Source: Piliocolobus tephrosceles
Lineage: Eukaryota > Chordata > Mammalia > Primates > Cercopithecidae
NCBI RefSeq assembly: GCF_002776525.5
Contig: NC_045437.1
Span: 131,660,590 to 131,724,589, forward strand
Reading direction: 5' to 3'
Length of the DNA: 64,000 nucleotides
The position numbers and the translations under genes were made by a program. The first letter of the stretch is position 1; every line of letters starts with the position of its first letter. Positions 10,390 to 22,177 of the stretch are shown piece after piece. A model generated the notes under the pieces. It saw only the letters and a list, made by a program, of their open reading frames with translations. It ran no database searches and was not told the DNA's origin.

Positions 10390-11620
10390 GGGTCATCTAT
10401 TCATGATCAGCTGAAATGGGAAACTGAGGCAGGAAATACGATTCACAAGGTAGCTAATCAAAGACCATTTTCATGTGTTATCCTATATCACCTCCCCTTT
10501 GCTGGTCTTAGCAAAAAGCAAGAATGGAAGTAGCAAGGCATTTTGTATGGTCAGACACCTAGGGAACATGCACAGATATTTATTTATCATTTCATTGGTT
10601 GCGTTGGAAAGAGGATGGGAAACCAAGCTTCTCCTTTTTAAAAAAATATTTTCTAATCCAGTAGCATCACCTAATTCAACCAGTCTATCTTGGACTATTG
10701 AGCAGAGGGATCTGTCTCAGAAAATGGCCACCCAGTGCAAAGATAGCTGAATAAAAATGAAATATGAATCATCTACTTATTTGAAAAACCTCTGGGTTCT
10801 TGGCAGATTTTTGGAATCATATATATATTGTCTTTTTCTGGCATATGCCCAGCACAGAGTAGGTGTTCGTCATGAATTTGTTTAAATGAATACATAGTCC
10901 CTACTTCAGATACATTTTGCACTTTTTTGGGTTAGAGTTGTATAAATGTGTTCCAACCAAGAAATGGCTCGTTATAGTGATGGGAACTGTGATCATTTTA
11001 AACAGAGTCGCTAAAGGGAAGAAAATAATCATGTTAGTTTGTCTTTTTGTATGTGCTGTCCTTTTGATAAATGCCTTTTTTGGGAGATGGGTCTAGTTTT
11101 CCTTCTGTATATGTTTTCTAATCATTTGTATGCACCTGTGTGTGTGGGGTGGGGAGGGCACATGCAGTGAGTCTGCAGCAGTAGATATAGGGTGTTCTAC
11201 CAGCTGGCCTGCCCCAGTTCACTTATGCTAATCTGGGAGTGGGACAGCAGCACCTGTGCCCATGGCTCCCCCGAGGCTTGCTGGGCAAGCGGGGTGGCTG
11301 TGCTGTAGCAGCATATTTGCGTCTCCGGAATGTGTCCTCAGCTTCTTGGTGCCTCTGGGCTGTGCTCTCTGAGTTCACCTTAACTGTGCCCTCAGAACAC
11401 AGCCTCTGACTGGCTGCTGCCTCCAAGATGCCTCTGGCAAACCCCTTGTTCTCATCTTCTCTTGGGCAGGGGAATAGGATGAGGGGCAGGGAGCTGGATG
11501 AAGGACACTTGCCTGTCCGGGCACCTCCATTGAGGCCAAACAAAAACTGGGCCCACCATTTCACAAGAATAAACACTAGTGCCATTTTTTCTTAAATGTG
11601 TTTTAATCTAATAGATTAAA
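10390..11620. other. unique sequence with a small L2 3' end
   Basis: Mostly unrecognised. Positions 10830-10890 look like an L2 3' end ('ggcatatgcccagcacagag' followed by 'taggtgttcg'). The more GC-rich part at 11200-11560 has a 120-codon minus-strand open frame (11223-11585) without recognisable domains. Confidence 0.45.
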
Positions 11621-11624
11621 AAAT

Positions 11625-11850
11625 GTAGTGTAGTCAGTAACATCTTAGGCTCTGGAGCCAGCCTGCCTGGTTTGTACCCTGGCTGGCTCTAACACATTTT
11701 TCTTGAATCTTGGACAAATTAATTTCAATGAGTCTGTTTCCTTTTCTATAAAATGGGGATAATGATAGTATCTACCCTGTAGACTTGTAATGAGTGCAAT
11801 CATGTACATAAAGCATTTAGCTCAGGGTCGGGCTATAATGTTTACTTACT
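11625..11850 (+). mobile_element. MIR SINE
   Basis: 'ggctctggagccagcctgcc' followed by 'tggtttgtac', 'tttccttttctataaaatgg' followed by 'ggataatgat', then 'tgtaatgagtgcaatcatgt' followed by 'acataaagcat': colinear MIR. Confidence 0.9.
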
Positions 11851-11867
11851 GCTTCCTCTGGCAATGA

Positions 11868-12000
11868 CATTTAGTGAATATTATGTGCCAGGCACTGTGC
11901 TGAACACTTTACATGTGTTGTCTCCTTTGATCTTCATAACAGCCTACTAAGGACATTGAAGTTATTTGACTAAATAACTTGCAGGGATTCTACCTCAAAT
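11868..12000 (-). mobile_element. MIR SINE, partial
   Basis: 'tgtgccaggcactgtgctga' followed by 'acactttacatg', 'tctcctttgatcttcataac' and 'agcctac': reverse MIR. It sits immediately after a plus-strand MIR, forming a head-to-head fossil pair. Confidence 0.85.
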
Positions 12001-12336
12001 AGTTATGAAGTTAACAGAGGAAAAATGTTTGGACTGATTATGTTGTAACTTCTACAATGCCAGAGTCTGTCTTCTTTCCAAATATTCAACACTGCCCATT
12101 GCAAGGTCTGTCTGAGAGTTGAAATTTGAATGGCTTATTTGAACTACCAAAAACCTTTGAACTTGAGAGCTGGAGAAAGAGGAAGAAAAAGGTCAGTCCC
12201 AAGATCTTTCACTCTGGAAGCTTCTCTCTCTTTCAAATGACCTCCCCTCATATCTCTACAGAGTGGTATGGCATGCAGTCTTCCAGATAACTTTAAAGAG
12301 ACAATCCAGCATGGCGATGGTGAGATTGCTCTCGTA

Positions 12337-12368
12337 CGAGTGTGTATGTGTGTGTGTGTATGTGTATG
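12337..12368. repeat. (TG)n microsatellite, interrupted
   Basis: TG repeats with TATG interruptions, a complement to the AC array 180 bases downstream at 12549-12573. Confidence 0.8.
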
Positions 12369-12548
12369 GAGTGCACTCTACTACTCTGGCGTTGCAGAGG
12401 TTGTTGAATGAATGAAAGAAGGAAGGAACTAATACGCATATAAATGACACATGGTTCTAAAGTGAGATTCGGCTCCCATAAGTCATTCAGGAGAGTCTGT
12501 GTCATCCCTTTCACCTGGTAATCATACCACAGACACATTCCTACACCC

Positions 12549-12573
12549 AACACACACACACACACACACACAC
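12549..12573. repeat. (CA)n microsatellite
   Basis: About twelve uninterrupted CA units. Confidence 0.95.
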
Positions 12574-12904
12574 CATTCTCATTTGCCTGTGTGTAATGGG
12601 CATGGTGAAATCTGCCTGTGGCTCCCTATCATGGTTTTGAGATTCTGTTTTCAATAGTATGATAGATACTGAATGAGGGCAAATTTCGTTTTTGTATAAT
12701 TCAATAACAGAGCAAAATACAAAAAAGGAGTCATTAAAGCATTGTGACATCCATGCAGATTGTCCTTCTGTGGAAGTGCAAAGCAGAGGAGGTGCTGTGT
12801 TTACTGAAAGGTCTGTGCTTTCAATTTATTCATTTGGGTTCTTTTGTTTTGGGGTGTGAGCAGATCTAATTTATTTGTTTTTGTATGCTTACTTTAAAGT
12901 GAAA

Positions 12905-13085
12905 AAGAAACCTATATTGAACACCTACTATTTCTCCAGCTCTGTGTTAGGTGACTTAGCTTTTCCACACCCTTTGAGAAATAAGGTGAGTGACCATTGG
13001 CTCAGAGAGGTTAAGTCACTTGCCTGAAGTGGCAGAACTAGTAAGCAACAGGACAAAGATGCAAGTCCTGGTTTCTCTGTTCTCA
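12905..13085 (-). mobile_element. MIR SINE
   Basis: 'attgaacacctactatttct', 'ggctcagagaggttaagtca' followed by 'cttgcctgaagtgg', and 'agaactagtaagcaacagga': reverse MIR. Confidence 0.88.
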
Positions 13086-14159
13086 GCTGTCTTTCCTCCT
13101 CCTCATAGCTTTGAAAAGATTCAAACAAACAATCAGTGAACCCTTTAATGAGTAGTTGAATTTTATTTACTCTCCGGTAGGGAAAAATCTATATTATTTT
13201 TCTGAGCATCTCCAAAGCCCACATAAATCCTGTTGTATTAAGAATTTGATTGGGAAATGTTAAGCAAACAATTTATTGATCCCCTCATCTCCAACTGACA
13301 AGGTGGCTTGTTTGTGCACCTCTTTCGGTGTCTTCATTTTAGTTGTAATTATGTTATCCTTTGTAAGAATGATGGTTGCCTACAGTGTTAAGTTTTCTAC
13401 CTGCAGCTAAACTATCTCCCCTTCCTTTAGGAAAAAGCAATTTCAAACATTTTGTTTGTTTGTTTGTTTTTGAAAAACAGTCTCTGGGAATAAGTTTACA
13501 TGTGAAAACATTTTTCCCAATTTGCTTTGAATTTTTAGTTTTCAAAATTTAAGTGATATGCCGTATGGATGTATTGACAGTTTCTCACTGATTAGGATGA
13601 AAAAAATTAAAAAAACAAAAGAGTAAACGAACTGAGCCTTGGCTCAGTTATTTAATTATTTATCCTAAGCCCATTGAAAGGGAAAGTGGCTTCAGAAGTT
13701 CTGAGGGATCAGAGACCGGGGTGTCTATCAGTCTTTAAAGTGAGTAAATAAAACCTTCAAGAAAAATATCTACCCATAAGGATCTTGGACCATGCTAGGA
13801 AATGATCTGGGGCTTCAAATGTTACACTCTTGTCTCGTGTGAATCTACAGGAAACTTTATACAAACTGAGGTAACTGTTATGGGTATGATGTACAGAGCT
13901 ACTTTTAAAGGAGTGTTCTGGGAGTGCCCAACTGAGAATCTCATAATAGCAGTTCCAGCATTTCAGTAATCTCTGGGCTTGAATGTGGCTGAATAGTTAT
14001 GAAGTTCATAGAGAAAGTATGTACGTTTGGACTGATTATGTTATAAATTGCGTAATGATATAAATTATACCATAATATAAAACTTCTAATAACATCTGGG
14101 TACATTCTAAGAAAGACATATTATTGAATTATTTTACAAATTTCCTATTTAAAATGAGT
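13086..14159. other. unique AT-rich sequence
   Basis: Contains a TTTG microsatellite (about 13456-13480), a near-perfect palindrome at 13630-13649 and, at 13991-14056, a block resembling 11998-12060. No exon or repeat family recognised. Confidence 0.45.
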
Positions 14160-14720
14160 ACCTTTTACAAAGTATAAAGATAAACAGTAAAACTGCCTTT
14201 CACTTTATCTTCCCTCAATAACCACTGTTCACACTTTGGTATCTGTTTTCTACTGTTTTATTTTAATACTTACATAAATAGATAAATTGAAATTTATGAA
14301 TATAAGGACATATGTGTTATACCTGATGTTACATCTTTAGTCCTTTCCTTTGTTACTATTTTTATTAATATGCATTGCAAGAACACATGTTTTGTAATGA
14401 CTGTATAATATTGTATCATGTGGGTATATCATCATTTATGTAACCAATCTGCCATTGTTAGACATTTAGGTTCTTAATTTTTCGTTTTTATAAATAATGC
14501 TTTGATAAGCATCCCTGATTTCCTTAAGATAGATTCCTAGAAATGCAATTACAGGCTCAAAGGATATGAATGTTTTTAAATTCTTGATGCAATACCAAAG
14601 TGCTTCCCAGAGAGGCTGTGCCAGTGTGTGCTCCCTCCCCTCCCATGGATGAGAGTGCTCATCTGCTGTATCCATACTGGTGCTGAGTGCTATCATTACT
14701 TGACATCTTTGCCATTTTAT
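14160..14720 (-). mobile_element. old L1 (L1M-type) fragment
   Basis: Reverse-strand L1 sequence: 'atgtaaccaatctgccattg' followed by 'ttagacatttaggttc', 'ataaataatgctttgataag', 'tagattcctagaaatgcaat' and 'gcttcccagagaggctgtgc' match, in order, the old L1 segment usually seen in this orientation. Heavily diverged and without an evident tail or target-site duplication. Confidence 0.75.
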
Positions 14721-16039
14721 TAAAGAGCATATGGCTGGTTGCTAAAGGTAAGGTGGCAAACAAAAAAAACTCTGAAGAGAAGCAGAAGTTTAAATTCCAG
14801 ACAATAAATGAAAATTGGTAAAGGCATCTGGTTCTTCTAGAAACATCCTTCCATTAATTTGTAGATGAGTATCTCCTACTTCTAGGAGGCTGTGTCAACA
14901 TTTCACAGCCTCCTAGAGTATTAGCTGCCCCTAAGCCTCTCCCTGTATATTCTCATGTGGCATTAATGCACATTAGATAGGGATTTGGAACATTTACCAC
15001 CTTGTTAGAACTTCTGAGCCATTTCTAATGTCTTTCCTATTTTGAACCCTCCAATAAAAAGCAAGTGACCGTTTATATAATATTAGAGCATTGTGAGGTT
15101 CCTCTGCAGCTAACTAGTTTAAAAATGACAAATTAAGTCAAAGTTTAATTTGCCCTGTGATACTGATACTTGCATTTCGTGAGATGTTTCAGGGAATTGA
15201 CTAATAATTTTGATGGAGACAGTCTTTGAGAGTGTTCTGGAAAACTCCACGAAGTCATCTAATTCAACCCCTTGCTGCTCCAGGATCAAACCAGCCCAAA
15301 ACATGAATACCATGAGGAGGGAAAACAACTTTCATTCATGGTAGTTAAGTGTATTGACCAAATCCCCCACACGCCTGTTTTTTTCCTGATCTGTGGCTGG
15401 GAAGTTTGTAAAGAAGTGTAGAGTATGTTGAGCTTACTCTGAATCAGCAGCACCGCTCTAGGAAAAATAGTGACCATTGTAAGTTATAACATGTGATGGG
15501 TCAGAATGGCTTTTTTTTGGCATAAAAAAAGTAAACTAGAAATGGGCAACTTCGTGGGAAATAATTACTGTTGGCTAAATCAGGTAAGATCTGAGACTGG
15601 ACCTGCTGCTTTGATGAAGAGTTTGCTGTGCACAGTATCGTCATTTCCATCATAAGAAAATCAGAGATGCTCATCAAAGCATTGCTGATAAAAATGAAAA
15701 ATTAAAAATGTAAATGTCTAACATTGGCCCCCCATTTACAAAGAAACAGGCTGCCATAGAAACACTGCAGGGCTTTTTAGTTTGTGCAAGATATGAAAAG
15801 GTGTTTTTTTTTTTTTGTTTTGTTTTGTTTTTCGAGTAACCTGAGAAAATTAAAGGACACCATTTTGAATTGCAGAGGTGGTATGACTTGGTGAGATGAG
15901 ATTAGAACAGGGTTTATACTTGCTTTGGGATAGTATAGTTTTGGGGATAGTATACTTGACCTGGGATAAATTACTTTGCTCAGTTTACCTTATGTGTAAA
16001 ATGGGGGCATTTTTAATGCCTGCGCTCATTAGATGCCTT
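14721..16039. other. unique sequence
   Basis: Positions 15220-15300 ('ccacgaagtcatctaattca' followed by 'accccttgctgctccagg') resemble an L3/CR1 LINE end, with low certainty. A T/TTTTG run lies at 15808-15832. Nothing else recognised. Confidence 0.4.
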
Positions 16040-16055
16040 AGAAATGTGAACAAGC

Positions 16056-16356
16056 GGCCGGGTGCGGTGGCTCAAGCCTGTAATCCCAGCACTTTGGGAG
16101 GCCTAGACGGGCGGATCACGAGGTCAGGAGATCAAGACCATCCTGGCTAACACAGTGAAACCCGGTCTCTACTAAAAAATACAAAAAACTAGCCGGGCGA
16201 GGTGGCAGGCGCCTGTAGTCCCAGCTACTCCGGAGGCTGAGCCAGGAGAATGGCGTAAAACCCGGGAGGCAGAGCTTGCAGTGAGCTGAGATCTGGCCAC
16301 TGCACTCCAGCCTAGGCGACAGAGCGAGACTCCGTCTCAAAAAAAAAAAAAAAAAA
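16056..16356 (+). mobile_element. AluY, full length, Old World monkey type
   Basis: A complete dimer from 'ggccgggtgcggtggctcaa' to a pure A tail. The target-site duplication 'agaaatgtgaacaagc' is perfect (16040-16055 and 16356-16371, 16 bp, the second copy sharing its first A with the tail). The right arm has 'gatctggccactgcactcc' in place of the usual human AluY wording, and 'gggcgaggtggcaggcgcct', both typical of cercopithecid AluY subfamilies. Low divergence and an intact duplication indicate recent insertion. Confidence 0.97.
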
Positions 16357-16371
16357 GAAATGTGAACAAGC

Positions 16372-18722
16372 ATTTTGAATTCTTATGAAGAAGGCAGTGT
16401 GAAAATTCACAATGTGATAAATTCCTAAAATGCGTCATAAAACCATAATTGTGTTTGGGAGGCTGGAACGATTTTAAAGAAAAAAGTATCCATAGTATCC
16501 CATTCTTGTTCAAATCAAATGCCGAATTGTGTAGTGGCACAGCCTCTGCTACCAAGGTAGGGCTACGTAGCTTTACCTCCAGGGCATGGGAAGGTGGGCA
16601 GCTCTGTGTGGCCGGAGGCACAGAACCTGCCGCACAATGGCCAGGCTCAGAGGATCATCTTTTCACCCCTATCTTGTTGATTCCAGCTTTCCTTGATTAG
16701 TCATTTGCATGCTCGTTTTTGTTCTGTTCCTCTCTGGCAGGGTCTGTTAATTACTAAACATGGGAGACTTAACCAAAAACAACTAGAAAACAGCTCGAGC
16801 CTTGTTTGCTAAAGTTTTGTTTTAGGTTCAGTAACTTGAATTGGCAGCCAAAGGAAAAGAAAAAAAAGTAACAGATACACCTGACTAACTTGCATTTCGT
16901 ATTTCTAACACTCAAAAGTACAATGCTTATGGTAATGAATTTTATCTATTACGAGGGAAAACAATCACCTTTGATGACATTATAGAATAAACACATTTAA
17001 CAGCATGCTGAATTGCTGAAGTATCATTTTCAACGACCTCATTAGTGTCACTTAATTAAAACTTCCTGCTCTTGACTTTGATGCTGGTACAGGCAAAAAC
17101 ACAGAGGGAATTGAACAAACAACAGAAAAGGTGTGGGGGGTGCATTTTCTAGTGATAAATCGCAGAGGTTGCTAATGAAACCAAATTATGTACCTTTTTC
17201 CTGCAACTCCCATAAAATAATCTGAAACACGCAGCAACTTTGCATCAAACAAATTAATCAGCTGTCAGCAGATTTGCCTTATAGTAATCTTTTGCACTTA
17301 TTGATCATTTAAAAAGAGGAGGGGCTTTTTTTTTCTCTGTACACAAGCATTAGGTTGGTGATAATTAAAGCCTCAGCTTCAGAAATGCCATAATAACCGT
17401 TAATTAGCAGGATGCTATTTTCAACATAATTTGCTAATTAGGCAGTGAGCTGGTATAGTGTATATACCTAATTATGAAGGGTCTTGTGCTGTAGACACAT
17501 GTGACTGGAGTGTAAATGACACCATTATAGGGGTCCTAGCAGATTTTTAAAAAATATAGTTTGTTCAGAAGTGCTTAGTTCTTTAGGGACTTCGTCGTAT
17601 AAGGAATATTACTCTTAGCTGTTTTGCATGAGACTTAGAAGGGGAAACATTATGTAGAAATATACCATTTCTTTTATCTGTACTGTGGACAGACAGGGTC
17701 ACTAATTCTAAAGAAGCTTTGTCGCCTGATGCCTGATACAAAAGCTGATAAATTAGGCACTGAAGTTGTACATACTCTACTAGTAGAGAATTACTCTCTG
17801 CTTGCCACATGCAATTCATCTGTGGACCAGGACACTCTAAATCTTTTAATATTATATGTCTGCCATGCCTTGATTTTTCTGCCACACACTGATAATCTAT
17901 AACATGTATCTCTCTGCCTCTGTCTCTCCCTCCTACTTTTCCCTTCATGTCATAATGAAAATCTAGACTTTTCAAAAATGGATGTTTATTTTTGCCTGGT
18001 TTCTTCTCTAGCCCATTGTCTAACTGTCTTGATTTTTTAAAAAGATAAAAAAAAATTTTTAAAAGAGAGGGATGATAAAATATGAAAAGTAAGGGCGAGC
18101 TGTCATGCAAAAGTCTCAAATTATATGCATATTAGCAATATTTATGAGTTTAAATTTGGCTTTTCAGCAGAGCGTAAGCAGAGTGAGATCATTTGCAGAT
18201 ATATAAACTGGCTTCCTGGATCATAATAGCTGATTTCTTTTAAATGTTTTACCTTGTTTCAAATAAAACTATATTTCTTTATTCTCTTTAAACGAAATGA
18301 AAACTTAATTCAATAATAAATGAGCTTCAGAGCAGCACAAGAGTCACTTAACTTAAATCTTTTTGTAGAGGTTCCCACTTAAGCTGCTTGAAAGACAGTA
18401 AATCACACTGAAGAACGGACATCCCAATTTCATTGCTGCGCTGTAGAGAGCTGAATTAATGGCCTTCTCTTTAGAATGTATGGATGCGCTTTCCAGCTGC
18501 TGAGCCTGACAGTGTTATAGCTCAATTAATGTGATTTTGATGTAATTGCAGATAGGGAGCATGGTGCCAAAAAATTGTTTTTTTTCATAAGAATCACATT
18601 TTATCATCCAGATGTGGGCAGAGGGGTGCTTTTTAAAGCTGAATGTGATAAGTAACAGGGACTTCTATTTTTGTTTTTTAAAATAATGTATTTCCGAGAA
18701 AGGAGAGAACAATGAATTAACA
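16372..18722. promoter_or_regulatory. repeat-free AT-rich block, candidate conserved non-coding element cluster
   Basis: No recognisable transposon over 2.3 kb. Homeodomain-type cores are dense: TTAATTAG at 17399-17406, GCTAATTA at 17433-17440, further TAAT motifs around 17455-17475, and ATTAATG/AATTAATG near 18450-18530. 'cctttgatgaca' near 16969 fits a TCF/LEF site. The repeat exclusion and motif density resemble developmental enhancers, but conservation cannot be measured here. The window's longest open frame, 178 codons on the minus strand (17583-18119), also lies in it. Confidence 0.35.
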
Positions 18723-18920
18723 TAGTTATTTATTGAGCACTTACTATGTGCCCTGCACTGTGCTAAGCATTTTACTCTAACTTATCATTTGATCTTTACA
18801 AGCCTATGGAGCAGATCCTATTTCCATCCCTATTTCACAGAAGAGAAAAATGTGTCAAAGAGAGATCAGGCTAGTATAGGCAGGCCTGGGAGGGATCTGA
18901 ACCCTTATGTATCTGACATC
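18723..18920 (-). mobile_element. MIR SINE
   Basis: 'ttattgagcacttactatgt' followed by 'gccctgcactgtgctaagca', 'cctatttccatccctatttc' and 'gggagggatctgaacccttat': a well preserved reverse MIR. Confidence 0.92.
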
Positions 18921-19029
18921 ATGAGATCATAATTGACCATCATATGGTTTCTCTCCAAGTTGTCGTCAGAGGCCTCTGGCTGGAGATAGTAGGATCCATA
19001 AATGTTTAAATGTTTAAACCAACTTTTTA

Positions 19030-19280
19030 GAACATTATAGAGTGGTGTTTTGAGAAATAGGTTTCAGGTAGGCTGCCTGGGTGTGAAGCCTAGATCTGCA
19101 GATTTCTAACTGTGTTTGATTTTAGGCAATCTGTTTAAACACCGTGAGCCTGAGCTGCTTCAACTGTAAAGAGGGCATAATAATGATGGCTTCTTCATAT
19201 GATTTGTTACAAAGATTAAATGAGAGAATCTGTGTAAAGTGTTCAGAACAGTGCCTGGAACATAGTAAGTGATAGCCAAG
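19030..19280 (+). mobile_element. MIR SINE
   Basis: 'gtaggctgcctgggtgtgaa', 'ttttaggcaatctgtttaaa', 'caactgtaaagagggcataa' and 'gaacagtgcctggaacatag' followed by 'taagtg' are colinear with MIR. Confidence 0.92.
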
Positions 19281-19799
19281 ATAACTGATAGCCAAACACA
19301 AGCCAGCAAGGTCATTGATCTCTTCCAGTACAGTTTTCTTTGCCTCATCTTATCTACTGGGAGCAGACTGCCTCTGGGAACTTGGCTGCCAATATTTTCT
19401 GGGAAGTACCCAGAATGGCATTTAGCATAATATGGGCTGTGCCTGCTGGCATTGATGTGAAAAGGCCTTTCTTTTTTGAAGCCATTTTAATTCCTGTATT
19501 ATTAGAATGAATAACTTTGCTAACTTGGAAAATGATAAGCTGTGTACTTGTTGGTGTATATAGTATTATATACACCAAAGTACATGATATATGTACTTTA
19601 TATATGTCAGCCCAAGCTCAGCTCATAGATATGAGGAAAGCACTGAATTTAAGGTGCTGTTTGGGGCTCCGGGACACAGGAAGAAGAACAAAGCAGTGGT
19701 TCCTGAACTGAAACAAAACTCAGGACACCTCTTGCGTTCATGATAGAAGATCTAGTTAAGGAAAGAGCATGGAGAAAAATGATGACAGCATCGATGATG

Positions 19800-19975
19800 A
19801 TTATGATGGTAACTGGCATGTAATGAGTGCTTACTATTCGCTATTCTGCAAAATTACCACATTCAATGCTCACGATATTTCTTCAGATAAGAACTAGTGT
19901 TATCCCTACTTATAGTTGAGGGAAATGAACATCAAAGTAATTTGTCCAAAGTAATACAGCTACAAATCTTTTTAT
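19800..19975 (-). mobile_element. MIR SINE
   Basis: 'aatgagtgcttactattcgc', 'agtgttatccctacttatag' and 'agtaatttgtccaaagtaat' followed by 'acagct': reverse MIR, diverged. Confidence 0.8.
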
Positions 19976-20305
19976 GCATCCTCTCACCTCAATTACTGAT
20001 CCACATTGCATAGATGGGGTGAAACCACCTTCAATTTGCCTTGAGTTATGGGTGAAGGCAGGTGGGGTCAAGAGGCCTGGATTACTTTTATTTCTTGGCA
20101 TTCATTGCATCAACAAGGAAAGCTTGCTTTTCCACTGGCTCGCTACTTTGTAAATAATAACATCCTTTATTTGTGGTTGTATTGATTGAGTTGCAATTAA
20201 TACATTACTGAAGTCTGTATAGACAACTTATTAAGATGGCTATTATTTGTACAGTAAATCCTGGGCATTTTCATTGCTGTAGACCAATAATTTAAATAAG
20301 ATAGT

Positions 20306-20614
20306 TCTTTTCTTTTCTTCTTTTTCTTTCTTTTTAGAAGGAGTCTCTCTCTGTCACCCAGGCTGGAGTGCAGTGGCGCAATCTTGGCTCACTGCAACCT
20401 CTGCCTCCCGGGTTCAAGTGATTCTTCTGCCTCAGTCTCCCAAGTAGCTGGGATTACAGGTGCGCGCCACCAAGCCCGGCTAATTTTTGTGTTTTTAGTA
20501 GAGATGGGGTTTCACCACATTGGCCAGGCTGGTCTTGAATTCCTGACCTTGTGATCCAGCCACTTTGGCCTCCCAAAGTGCTGGGATTACAGGCATGATC
20601 CACCGTGCCTGGCC
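20306..20614 (-). mobile_element. Alu (AluS-like), minus strand
   Basis: A full dimer read in reverse, from a degenerate T/C-rich tail (20306-20332) through 'tctgtcacccaggctggagt' to 'ccgtgcctggcc'. The middle linker and both arms are present. The tail has decayed to mixed TTTC. No clean target-site duplication seen. Confidence 0.95.
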
Positions 20615-21644
20615 AATCAGTTATTTCTAATGATATACTGGATTGGAACATTTTGACGTATAATAATCCTAATGTGTATGGTGATGTCATTGTTTCTTAT
20701 TGTTACCTTCAGAATCAATATGTAAAAGTTAATATTAAATTTTGACATCACAGGGGATGCATTTATTAATATATAACAAATGCACTATCATTTGATTGTA
20801 AGTAGACCTGAATAGAAATGAGCTAGGGTGCTTGGTATATTTGTTGAAATATACATAGATATGAATAGCTAGGCTTTATTATTTTTATAGCAAAATAGTT
20901 ATGGGAAGGATTTTTTGGGGGGTTAAAAATATAACCCATGTATTAAAGGCACATTTCAATGGTGGAAGTATAAATAGAATGTATTAAGCAGGCAATATTT
21001 GCTTTTACAATTTTGCCTTGCAGTAAGCCTCCAGCTTTGAAGCTATTGAAAGAAATTCCTCTTGTACCATTTTGATTCATTTTCTTTATAGAGCCCACCA
21101 AACTTTGTTCTTGGACATATGGGTAGTGGGAATAATACTGTGGACTGTTTCTGTTCCTATGTATTAGCACATTGATTCTCTTCCAAGAGCATGACCTTCT
21201 CAATTTACAAACAGTTGATATATTAATTAGAATTAAGTTACATTGTAATTAATTCACGCTCATCTCCACCCACCACACTCCTACCAAATAATGGTAGCTT
21301 AAGTAACAGAAGCTTGCTTATTTGTTTGTTTAGGAAGTATGGAGATGGTGCGGTGTCCAGTGTGGCTCTGTGATGTTGGGGCCCTGGTTTCTATTTTGTT
21401 CTTCTGTTGTGCATGGCTACTATTCCCAAGGTCACCTGACCATCAGAGACAGTTGCTGGAGCTCCAGCCTTTACCTGCATATTGTGGCCAATGGAAGGAG
21501 AAAGGAGAGAATAAGAGGGAGCCCTTTCCCTTGGGAGATCCTTGAGGAAGTTGCACTTATCACTTCTCCACGCATCCATTGATCAGAATTAGTCACGTGG
21601 CTACAAGGGAGGCCAGGAAATCTTCCATTTATCTATCCAATTAT
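20615..21644. other. unique AT-rich sequence
   Basis: No repeat recognised. Open frames at 21339-21582 overlap on both strands and look like chance. Confidence 0.45.
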
Positions 21645-22168
21645 GCACCATTCATTTACTTAACAAATACTTATTGTATATTCACTCTGTCTTTGCTTTA
21701 TTCCTGGCAATAAAGAGGTGAACAGGCAGACAAGGCCCCTATTCTGCTAGCTCTTGCATCCTAGCAGGGAGCTAGACAATAAATAAGATAAAAATGATAT
21801 GTGCTTTGAGGAAAATAAAGCAGGTTGATTTCATAAAGAGGTGATTCATGGCACCGATAGGAATTACTTCAGATTGGGCAGTGAGAGATTCCCTTTCCAG
21901 AAAGGTGACCCAACTGGTGAATGCAGTGATCTTGGGTGTGAGGAGAACTATTTCAGGCAGTGGGAACAGCATGTGCAAAGGCCCTGAGATTGGGATGAGT
22001 TTAGTTTATTTCAGGAACAGAAAGTAAGCTGCACACAAGTAGCATGAGATGGCTGTAGAGGAGTAGGCAGGAGTGGGGCCATGCTAGAGATTGGATTTCC
22101 TTCTAAAAGCTGCAAAAACCATTTGGAGGGGAGGCTAAACTACAGAAAGGAAGGATGGGCACGTGATT
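21645..22168 (-). mobile_element. L2 3' region (5' side interrupted by AluY)
   Basis: Reverse L2: 'cttaacaaatacttattgta', 'ggcagacaaggcccctattc', 'ggagctagacaataaataag', 'cagtgggaacagcatgtgca' followed by 'aaggccctgaga'. The AluY at 22178 splits it; the likely remainder (22470 to about 22560, 'aaaagatcattctgaatgcc') follows the Alu. Confidence 0.8.
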
Positions 22169-22177
22169 CAGTTTATC

